In this document: piece after piece, positions 25,676 through 33,158 of the stretch
Numbering within the stretch: the first letter of the stretch is position 1
Layout of the letters: every line of letters begins with the position of its first letter
From: Syntrophomonadaceae bacterium
Lineage (GTDB): Bacteria; Bacillota; Dethiobacteria; SKNC01
Length of the DNA: 40,748 nt
Direction: 5' to 3'
Assembly (NCBI GenBank): GCA_003555415.1
Contig: PWHX01000101.1
Span: 1-40,748 of the forward strand
The notes under the pieces: generated by a model
The model's input: the letters and a program-made list of their open reading frames with translations, nothing else
Database searches by the model: none
Told to the model about the DNA's origin: nothing
Translations under genes and position numbers: made by a program

Positions 25676-26965
25676 TTATAATTCAGCCAGAACCCTGTCC
25701 AGCTCTTTAACAACCTGATCTACATCATTCTTGCTTATTATCAGAGGTGGTTGGAAGGCCAGAACATTACGGCTTGGACCGTTTTTACCGATAATCACAC
25801 CTGCGTTTTTAAGATATTCCAACACCTTATCGGTTTCTTCAACAGCTGGCTCTTTTCCTTCCCTGACCAGTTCAGCTCCCAACATCAGTCCGATTCCCCG
25901 AACATCACCTATTATAGGGTGTTTGTCCTTTAGTTCCAAGAGTTTTTCCTTAAAATAAGGGCCTACCTCTGCTGCATTTTTCACTAACTTCTCCTTTTCA
26001 ATAACCTCCAGGGTCGCCAAAGAAGCTGCTGCGGTAACCGGGTTCCCTCCTAGAGTAGAAGCTCCGGGACGGGTATAACAATCTGCCACATCGCTTTCGG
26101 CAATAAAGGCTCCTACAGGAGTCCCGTTAGCCAGAGCCTTGGCTACAGTCATTATCTGGGGATCTACACCGTAATTTTCTATAGCAAACATTTTTCCCGT
26201 CCGACCAAAACCAGTTTGAATTTCATCCACAATTAATAATATTTCATGACGGTCTAAGATTTCCTTAACCACTTTAAAATAATCCAGGGGAGGGGTAATA
26301 ACCCCACCGTTTCCCTGTATGGGCTCAGCTATGAAGGCCGCTACATTACCTGAGGTACTTGTCTGTATGACTTTTTCTATCTCTTTGGCACAGGCCAGGT
26401 CACAGTCAGGATAAGTCCCTTCATAGGGACAACGGTAACAATATGCATTGGGAGCAAAGCTTATCCCTCCCACCGGGTTGGGGTCCGTCCTCCAAAAACT
26501 TAAGCCTGTCAAACTCATGGTAAGATAAGTCCGGCCGTGAAGACCGCTTCTCAAGCTTATAAACTCTGAATTACCTGTGTAGAGCTTGGCCAAAAGAGCT
26601 GCCCCTTCATTGGCTTCTGTCCCGCTGCTGCAAAAGAAACTCTTTTTTAACTTTCCGGGAGTTACCTGAGCCAGTTTCTCCGCCAGGTCAACAATAGGCT
26701 GGGTCAGATATATGGTTGTAGTATGCTGAAGGGTTTTTACCTGCCGACAAACCTCCTCCGTTATTTCAGGATGACAGTGCCCCGCTCCCACTACAGAAAC
26801 CCCGGCAAAGAAGTCCAGGTACTGTTTCCCCGTATGGTCAAACAAATACTTCCCTTCCCCCTTTACAATTTGCATGGGTTCCTGGTAAAAATGATATACG
26901 CAGGGAATCATATACTCCTGCTTCTTTTCTATTATTTTATCCGGGCCGATAAATTTATCCTGCAA
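25676..26965 (-). CDS. class III PLP-dependent aminotransferase (AGXT2-like)
   Basis: A 429-residue fold-type I aminotransferase of the omega/class III group. It shows SSGTEANEGA (cofactor phosphate binding, about 113-122), the VDEIQTGFGRTG signature (247-258), the Schiff-base Lys276 in TVAKALANG, and GGNPVTAAA. A Cys-rich insert (Cys176, 179, 188, 192) also occurs in bacterial proteins related to alanine-glyoxylate aminotransferase 2. Amino donor and acceptor cannot be read; alternatives include beta-alanine, 4-aminobutyrate or ornithine-type aminotransferase. TTG start with AAGGAGG 8 bases upstream. It is 36 bases after the U32 gene and 52 before the importer genes, so probably in the same transcript. 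Confidence 0.85.
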   Translation of the reverse strand: MQDKFIGPDKIIEKKQEYMIPCVYHFYQEPMQIVKGEGKYLFDHTGKQYLDFFAGVSVVGAGHCHPEITEEVCRQVKTLQHTTTIYLTQPIVDLAEKLAQVTPGKLKKSFFCSSGTEANEGAALLAKLYTGNSEFISLRSGLHGRTYLTMSLTGLSFWRTDPNPVGGISFAPNAYCYRCPYEGTYPDCDLACAKEIEKVIQTSTSGNVAAFIAEPIQGNGGVITPPLDYFKVVKEILDRHEILLIVDEIQTGFGRTGKMFAIENYGVDPQIMTVAKALANGTPVGAFIAESDVADCYTRPGASTLGGNPVTAAASLATLEVIEKEKLVKNAAEVGPYFKEKLLELKDKHPIIGDVRGIGLMLGAELVREGKEPAVEETDKVLEYLKNAGVIIGKNGPSRNVLAFQPPLIISKNDVDQVVKELDRVLAEL

Positions 26966-27001
26966 AAATATTCCTCCTTCTTTAAATAATCCAAAAGATA
27001 C

Positions 27002-29047
27002 TTACAACCTGCTTGAGAAAAACGCTTTTCCTTTCTCTTTTATTTTGCTATCCTTGAGCTTAACTCCTTTTAAATAACCCCCAAAACCGTAAGGAACATT
27101 ATGAAGGGATTTAAGCTTTCTCCAGTCCTCCATTTCAAACCTGTACCCTTCAGGATTTTCTATTATTAAAGAAATTTGTTTGTGGTACAAGGCTGTAACA
27201 GGGCCAACTTTTTCTGGTGGATAGGTCCTCAGGTCCAGGCGAAAACCGGCAGCCCCGGTTTTTATGAAAGCCTGCATGAAAGGCAGGAGGGCCAGTTCAT
27301 TGGCCAGGAAAATATGGTTGCGGCAGTCTTCGTCCACTTCTACTTCATGCTGCTGCCCCTTGTGATCAAGGAGGGAAAGCTTCTTTTCTCGGCAGGAGTA
27401 ACTGCACACATCTTCTCTGGAAACTTCCTGGAGCAGGGCTGCCGGCAGACAGTGATCCATAATCATAGCCGTTAGAGGACCATGAGCTAAAAATTCATAA
27501 GGTATAGATGACTTTTGCAGAAGAGATACCGCATGTTCAAACCTGGTTTCCGGTTGAACCGTTAACTGTTTAACCCCCAGTTTCTTTAATAATTCTACCG
27601 CGGAACTATTAATAACGTTAAGGGAGAAATCACCGTAAAGGGGTAAACTGCTATATCTGCTGACCTGGTAGAGAGTGCCCAGATTGGCAGCCATTATTCC
27701 TGAAGGCTTTAAATCTTCAAGTTGCTCTAACAGATGCCTTACTTTATCTACTTCTCTACCCTGCGTAATTCTAGGGGTGGTAACAACTACATCAACTCCT
27801 GCCTCCCGGCAGTAATTAACCCCATAATAAAGATCTGCCCCAGTCCATCTCCCCCCGGAACTATTAAAGGATTCCCCTCCGATATAAACCAAATCTGCAT
27901 CGTTCTTAACTGCTTCTACCATTCCCTTTATACTACCTGTTCTAACAGCCAGCCTGGGGAGTGCCCCCTTTTTACGTGCTTTCATTTTATCTTGATCCTT
28001 CATTTGAACAAGCTTATCTTCAAAAAACTGTCCCCCAATATCTTCATCTTTAATTTCTTTTTCTCTTACGGCAGAGCTAAAAAAACGAGGTTCCCTTTCT
28101 CCACTGTAACCAATAGAGGAAGGTCCGGGATTTTTAAAAGCATAAAGGGTGCTGTAATCCCTGATCCTCTTTTTGTGCAGATACTTAAAATCTTCCGGGT
28201 CTAAACTGTATCCCACCGGATCATCAATAAACTTGTCCAGGTGCCTCCGGTAAACACTCACAATATCCCTGAGATATTCAGCTGTCCTCATCCTGCCTTC
28301 TATTTTTAAAGAGCAAATCCCTGAATCAGATAATTCTGGAATAAAGGGCAACATACACATGTCCTTAACCGCAAGGGGATACTTTTTCTCCCGGGAGAGG
28401 TTTATTATCCTTTCCTCCTCTTTGTCCCACAAATCAAAGGACCAGCGACAGGGCTTCTTACACCTGCCCCGGTTACTGCTTTCCCCAAAAACCATGCCGC
28501 TATGGTAGCACTGGCCACTCTGGCAAACGCACATATCACCATGTATGAAATACTCCAGCTCCATACCAGTATTTTTAAGAAGCTCTCTAGCTTCTACCAG
28601 GGATATTTCCCGAGAAAGAATGACTCTGCTTACTCCAAATTCCTCCAACATCTTTATGGCGGGTTCACTGTGGGTATTCATCATTACGCTGGAATGCAGA
28701 GGAATATTAATACCCAGGTCCCTGATAAGCTTTGCCAGACCAATATCCTGGATAATAAGTGCATCCGGCTTAACCTTGCTTAAAAATTTTAAGTAAGGCT
28801 TTAATTCCTCCAGCTCTTCATCAAAAAGGAGGTTATTAACCGTAACGTAAATATTTACGCCTCTTTCATGAGCATACTTTACAGCAGCTTCAATTTCTTC
28901 ATCAGAAAAATTAAAATCCTGACGAAACATGCGCATATTATGTTTTTTACTGCCCAAATAGACAGCATCGGCTCCTGCTTCTATAACAGTCTCCAGCACA
29001 TCCCACTTACCTGCCGGCGCCAATAACTCTAATTTCCCCTGGTTCAT
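27002..29047 (-). CDS. tandem U32 family protein (two U32 barrels, two four-cysteine sets)
   Basis: A 681-residue protein made of two U32-like barrels. The first (about 1-320) has the classical signature: HGDMC, then cysteines spaced C-x6-C-x15-C-x3-C at residues 173, 180, 196 and 200, plus Cys231. The second (about 365-650) repeats the fold with degenerate motifs and cysteines spaced C-x14-C-x3-C-x22-C at 533, 548, 552 and 575. U32 relatives UbiU, UbiV, TrhP and RlhA bind Fe-S clusters or act in RNA or quinone hydroxylation; most are not proteases. A GAGGGGG site 9 bases before the ATG at 29047 sets the start. It lies 32 bases after the UbiX-fusion gene. Exact function unknown. Confidence 0.8.
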   Translation of the reverse strand: MNQGKLELLAPAGKWDVLETVIEAGADAVYLGSKKHNMRMFRQDFNFSDEEIEAAVKYAHERGVNIYVTVNNLLFDEELEELKPYLKFLSKVKPDALIIQDIGLAKLIRDLGINIPLHSSVMMNTHSEPAIKMLEEFGVSRVILSREISLVEARELLKNTGMELEYFIHGDMCVCQSGQCYHSGMVFGESSNRGRCKKPCRWSFDLWDKEEERIINLSREKKYPLAVKDMCMLPFIPELSDSGICSLKIEGRMRTAEYLRDIVSVYRRHLDKFIDDPVGYSLDPEDFKYLHKKRIRDYSTLYAFKNPGPSSIGYSGEREPRFFSSAVREKEIKDEDIGGQFFEDKLVQMKDQDKMKARKKGALPRLAVRTGSIKGMVEAVKNDADLVYIGGESFNSSGGRWTGADLYYGVNYCREAGVDVVVTTPRITQGREVDKVRHLLEQLEDLKPSGIMAANLGTLYQVSRYSSLPLYGDFSLNVINSSAVELLKKLGVKQLTVQPETRFEHAVSLLQKSSIPYEFLAHGPLTAMIMDHCLPAALLQEVSREDVCSYSCREKKLSLLDHKGQQHEVEVDEDCRNHIFLANELALLPFMQAFIKTGAAGFRLDLRTYPPEKVGPVTALYHKQISLIIENPEGYRFEMEDWRKLKSLHNVPYGFGGYLKGVKLKDSKIKEKGKAFFSSRL

Positions 29048-29079
29048 AATATTAAACCCCCTCATTTAAGAGCGCCATT

Positions 29080-30597
29080 TTAGTATATAACGGTGGCCTG
29101 TTCTAAAAATTTAGTTGAAACATCTAAACCTAGATACCTGGCTGTGTTTAAATTAATAGCAAGCCTGGGCTGCTCAGGTCGGCCTATAGGAATATCTGAA
29201 GGCTCTCTGCCCTGAAGAATCTCAGCAGCCATATATCCTGCGCTCACGCCCAAATCATAATGACTGGCGTACAGGCCTAGTAAAGCTCCCTTTCTTACCC
29301 CTGTTTCATCGGGAACTATTAAAGGAACCTTCTTTTCCCTGGCAGTAGATATAAGAAGAGAAATGTTTTGCTCCACTACAGGGCTAATGGGAACAAAAAT
29401 TCCATCCCCAGAACTAAGTCTTTTCCGTGCTAAATCCTTAATATCTCCAGACTGCCTGACAGGCAATGTTTCTATTTTTAAACCCATTCCGGCAGCAGCT
29501 GCCAGGACATAATCCAGCTCTATGGCTGTGTTAGGATTTCCTTCTTCATAAATGATAACCAGTTTTCTAAGTCGGGGATATATCTCCTTAAACCTGGCAA
29601 GTTTTAATTCTGAAGAAACCAGTCCGCTTACCCCGGTTAAATGATTTTCAGAACTTTCCCAGCCGGCTACCAGTCCAACCTTAACGGGGTCTAAAACAGG
29701 AGTAAATACTACAGGTATTCCTTGTCCTTCACCAGCTCCAGCCCCTGCCTTGGCTGCCGGTGTAGTACAGGCAAACATTAAATCAACACCTCGACTAACC
29801 AGCTCTCCTGCTTCATCAGCCAAAAGAGGAACCTTACCCTCAACATTCCTGTAATCATAGTGTATTTCTGCATCTTTAAAAGAAGATATCCCTTCCTTAA
29901 AACCTTCCACCGCATCATCTAAGTGAGAGGTGAGTTGTAGAATACCTATATTGTACTTAAATTCTTTATCTTTTCCGATTCTATCTTTCACTTCGCCCCA
30001 GGAATTGTATAAATCATGTTCTATCTCCAGGTTTTCCATTATACGTCCCGTAATAAAATTTAAAAGATCCTCTATATTGTAAGGTTTGTGATAAAAAGCC
30101 GGCATGGCAGGTAATATAGTAACCCCCATCTGACTCAAGCTGAGGAGATTTTGCAGATGAATACTGCTCAAGGGAGTTTCCCTGGGCACTAAAATTAGCT
30201 TACGTCCTTCTTTAATGGCTACATCAGCAGCCCTTTCTAAAAGATCCCGGGAACTTCCCCGGGCTATGCCGGAAACTGTAGCCATAGAGCAGGGAACAAC
30301 TACCATGGCATCAATCTTAAAAGAACCACTGGCTACTGAAGCAGCTATATCCTTATTATCCATTAAAATAAAGCGGTTATCTTCCCTTAAAGGAATCTCA
30401 AAGAAATTCTTAAGCTGTTTTTGCTGATCAAAAAAGTCTCCCTTCAACTTAAAGTTCAGTTCTTTTTCCATAACCAGCTTCCCGGGATCGGTAATAATTA
30501 AAAATATTTTATGGTCCGTTTTATAGAGTTCCTTTACCAGGTTTCGGGCATAATCTATACCACTGGCCCCGGTAATACCAATAACTATATTTTTCAT
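29080..30597 (-). CDS. ubiX: UbiX-family flavin prenyltransferase fused to an ABC_sub_bind (TrpX-like) solute-binding domain
   Basis: A 505-residue fusion. Residues 1 to about 200 are UbiX/Pad-like: GITGASG at 7-13, an SCM/ARGSSRDLLERAADV region, VPRETPL at 137-143, and a C-terminal PAMPAFYHKP segment. UbiX makes the prenylated FMN that UbiD enzymes need. From about residue 215 a complete ABC_sub_bind (DUF534, TrpX-like) domain begins at KYNIGILQLT and runs to the end, with TTPAAKAGAG, PVVFTPVLDPV, NHLTGVSGL and the final RLAINLNTARYLGL. There is no signal peptide between the halves, so the binding domain should be cytoplasmic. The ATG at 30597 has GGGGAG upstream; a TTG at 30618 lies further up. 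It is 57 bases after ubiA. Confidence 0.9.
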   Translation of the reverse strand: MKNIVIGITGASGIDYARNLVKELYKTDHKIFLIITDPGKLVMEKELNFKLKGDFFDQQKQLKNFFEIPLREDNRFILMDNKDIAASVASGSFKIDAMVVVPCSMATVSGIARGSSRDLLERAADVAIKEGRKLILVPRETPLSSIHLQNLLSLSQMGVTILPAMPAFYHKPYNIEDLLNFITGRIMENLEIEHDLYNSWGEVKDRIGKDKEFKYNIGILQLTSHLDDAVEGFKEGISSFKDAEIHYDYRNVEGKVPLLADEAGELVSRGVDLMFACTTPAAKAGAGAGEGQGIPVVFTPVLDPVKVGLVAGWESSENHLTGVSGLVSSELKLARFKEIYPRLRKLVIIYEEGNPNTAIELDYVLAAAAGMGLKIETLPVRQSGDIKDLARKRLSSGDGIFVPISPVVEQNISLLISTAREKKVPLIVPDETGVRKGALLGLYASHYDLGVSAGYMAAEILQGREPSDIPIGRPEQPRLAINLNTARYLGLDVSTKFLEQATVIY

Positions 30598-30654
30598 GGA
30601 TAAAACATCTCCCCACAAGGTTATCTAATATTAAACCTGACCATCTCTTTTAAG

Positions 30655-31521
30655 TTATATATTAGTTATGAAAAACAGGTCTATCATAGTAAAAAATAAA
30701 ACAGTTATACCTATCAACTCGTTTATATGATAAGAGGCTATTTTCACCCTGGCCAGGTTATCCGGAGAAACTATTTTATGCTCGTACAATAAAAGGCCTG
30801 CGGCAACAAAAACACCCAGGAAATATATATAACCAAAAGGGAAAAATAAAGGTAAAAGAGCTAAAAGAATAATGGTAACAAGATGAAAAGCTTTAGCTAT
30901 GGTTAATGCAGCGCTGATGCCAAACCTGGCGGGAATGGCATGAATTTTTTCCTTCCGGTCAAAATCAACATCCTGGGTAGCATATATAATATCAAAACCG
31001 GCAACCCATAAAGTTACTACCATGGTCAATATGAAAGGCGGCAGCGCCATTTCTCCCGTCACGGCTATCCATGCACCCAGAGGAGCAAGCCCAACAGCCA
31101 GGCCCAGGACAAGATGACAGGCCCAGGTAAAGCGCTTGGTATAAGAGTATCCTGCTAAAATAATAACCGCCAGCGGCAGAAGCTTTACACAGAGTTCGTT
31201 CAGCTGGAAAGCAGATACGATTAAAAGCGTCAACCCGACTATACTCAACACCAGTATTTCAACCGGTTTAACCTTCCCCCGGGGTAAATGCCGGGAAGCT
31301 GTTCTGGGATTTTTTGCATCTATTTTCCAGTCTATAAGCCTATTCAGAGCATTGGCGGCATTCCGGGCACCTGCCATGGCTACCAGTATCCAAAACAAAT
31401 TATTAAAAGGAGGCCATCCTCCAGCAGCCATAAAAGCCCCCATAAAAGCAAAGGGAAGAGAAAACAAAGTATGCCTAAACATTACTACTTCACCGTAAGC
31501 TTTTAATTTATTCCAAACCAT
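30655..31521 (-). CDS. ubiA: UbiA-family prenyltransferase (4-hydroxybenzoate polyprenyltransferase type / MqnP-like)
   Basis: An integral membrane prenyltransferase of 288 residues with about eight or nine hydrophobic helices. The first aspartate-rich motif is NALNRLIDWKID (Asp64, Asp68), followed by NPRTASRHLPRG; the second is ATQDVDFDRKEKIHAIPARFG (Asp184, 186, 188). It attaches a polyprenyl chain to an aromatic acid. With UbiD and UbiX homologues on both sides, the most likely role is prenylating 1,4-dihydroxy-6-naphthoate in a futalosine menaquinone pathway (MqnP), or 4-hydroxybenzoate. The start overlaps the ubiD stop by 14 bases, so they are coupled. No other mqn or men genes lie in the window. 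Confidence 0.9.
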   Translation of the reverse strand: MVWNKLKAYGEVVMFRHTLFSLPFAFMGAFMAAGGWPPFNNLFWILVAMAGARNAANALNRLIDWKIDAKNPRTASRHLPRGKVKPVEILVLSIVGLTLLIVSAFQLNELCVKLLPLAVIILAGYSYTKRFTWACHLVLGLAVGLAPLGAWIAVTGEMALPPFILTMVVTLWVAGFDIIYATQDVDFDRKEKIHAIPARFGISAALTIAKAFHLVTIILLALLPLFFPFGYIYFLGVFVAAGLLLYEHKIVSPDNLARVKIASYHINELIGITVLFFTMIDLFFITNI

Positions 31522-32950
31522 ACTCCTTCCACTTCCTGTCTACAAGCTCTTTAATTTCCGGGCTCATTTCTATTTCATCAGGCCATTCCCGGAAGTGCCC
31601 CTCAGAAGGTCCTTTTATCGTCGCATCTATACCCATCTTGGCCCCGTAATTTGGCAAAGGTGAAGCATGATCCAGAGCGTCGAGGGGCCCATCCACAATC
31701 ATTAGATCCCTTTTGGGATCTACATTATTAAATACCTTCCAGAATACGGCAGACAAATCCTGGGGATCTACATTCTCATCAACCACAATAATTATCTTGG
31801 TAAACATCATCTGACCCAGACCCCATAGGGCATTTATAACTTTACGGGCCTGTCCGGGATAGGTCTTTTTTATAGATACTATTGCACAATTATGAAAAAC
31901 TCCTTCTAACGGCAGGTTAATATCTAAAACTTCCGGCATCAACATCTTTAACAAAGGCAAAAATATTCTTTCCGTAGCCTTAGCCAAGTAGCAATCCTCC
32001 ATAGGAGGCCTACCTACTACTGTAGCCGGGTAAACAGCATTTTTCTTATGAGTCATACACGTAATATGAAATACAGGGTACTTATCAGCCAGGGAATAAT
32101 AGCCGGTATGGTCACCGAAGGGGCCCTCCACCTTGAATTCTTCCTGGGGATCTACATACCCTTCTAAAATAAACTCTGCGTGGGCCGGCACATAAAGGTC
32201 TACAGTTTTACATTTTACTTCTTCCACCGGAGATTTCTTTAAAAAACCGGCAAATATTAGTTCGTATAAGTTTTTAGGAAGGGGTGCCGTAGAAGCATAT
32301 ATAGTTGCCGGGTCTCCCCCTAAAGCTACAGCAACCTCCATCTTCTGGCCCCGCCTCTTATACTTAGAAAAATTACTGGCCCCGTCTTTATGCAGATGCC
32401 AATGCATTCCTGTAGTTTTGTGATCATAAACCTGTAACCGGTACATGCCGACATTGCGCTCCTCTGTTTCCGGGTCTTTAGTAAATACCAGAGGTAAAGT
32501 AATATATTTCCCCCCATCTTGGGGCCAACATTTAGGGATAGGCAGTTTATCCAGGTCCGGGTCCCTAACTACCTCCTGACAAGGCGCTTTTTTTACCTTC
32601 TTTGGTGGATATCCTGCCACCTGGGATAAAATGGGAATGGTTTTTAATTTGTCCATAATTTTTTTAGCGGAAAAGGCTTCTAGCATGGAATTTATTTCCT
32701 CCGCTATGTCGTCCAAGCTCTCCACCCCTAACGACATACTCATTCTTTCATTAGTTCCAAAGGTATTTATGACTAAAGGGAATTCTGAGCCTTTTACGTT
32801 TTCAAACATTAAAGCTGGACCGTATTTTTTAGATATCCGGTCCGTTATTTCTGTTATTTCCAGTTCAGGATCAACTTCTGTTGTAATTCTGCGCAGTTGC
32901 CCCTTACTTTCTATAAAGGCAATAAATTCCTGCAGATCTTTAAAAGCCAA
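31508..32950 (-). CDS. ubiD: UbiD-family prenylated-FMN-dependent decarboxylase
   Basis: UbiD decarboxylates prenylated aromatic acids using the prenyl-FMN cofactor made by UbiX. The 480-residue protein shows GMYRLQVYDHKTTGMHWH at about 168-185 (cofactor and metal binding, including Arg171), EGPFGDHTGYYS from 275, and GRPPMEDC. I start at TTG 32950, with GGAGG 7 bases upstream, because MAFKDLQEFIAFIESKG is the normal UbiD N-terminus. Upstream ATGs (first at 33106) are in frame but encode an unrelated leader. It is the first gene of the cluster, facing rqcH across a 208-base divergent region. The natural substrate could be a menaquinone precursor, but UbiD relatives also act on other aromatics. 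Confidence 0.93.
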   Translation of the reverse strand: MAFKDLQEFIAFIESKGQLRRITTEVDPELEITEITDRISKKYGPALMFENVKGSEFPLVINTFGTNERMSMSLGVESLDDIAEEINSMLEAFSAKKIMDKLKTIPILSQVAGYPPKKVKKAPCQEVVRDPDLDKLPIPKCWPQDGGKYITLPLVFTKDPETEERNVGMYRLQVYDHKTTGMHWHLHKDGASNFSKYKRRGQKMEVAVALGGDPATIYASTAPLPKNLYELIFAGFLKKSPVEEVKCKTVDLYVPAHAEFILEGYVDPQEEFKVEGPFGDHTGYYSLADKYPVFHITCMTHKKNAVYPATVVGRPPMEDCYLAKATERIFLPLLKMLMPEVLDINLPLEGVFHNCAIVSIKKTYPGQARKVINALWGLGQMMFTKIIIVVDENVDPQDLSAVFWKVFNNVDPKRDLMIVDGPLDALDHASPLPNYGAKMGIDATIKGPSEGHFREWPDEIEMSPEIKELVDRKWKEYGLE

Positions 32951-33158
32951 AAAACCCCCTCCTTCTGTATAAAAACAAATACTATAATAGAAATCCCTAT
33001 CACGCCATTGTTTCATATTCGACAACAACCTACTATTTCCTTCCCTGAAACATCTACTTTTTATATTCTCCATAAACTGCCGTTTAAACTTGAAGATTAA
33101 TGCCACATGATATATTATTTAGTATGTAAATATTTAAACAATGAAGGGAAGTTAAAAA

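Noticed and set aside
27734..28204. 156-codon plus-strand frame opposite the U32 gene
   Set aside because: Antisense to a coding region with clear family motifs; composition is that of reversed codons and there is no ribosome site.
29080..30618. The UbiX and binding-protein halves as two separate genes
   Set aside because: There is no stop, start or ribosome site at the junction (about 29945-29965), and the frame runs through without a break, so a single fused gene is the simplest reading.
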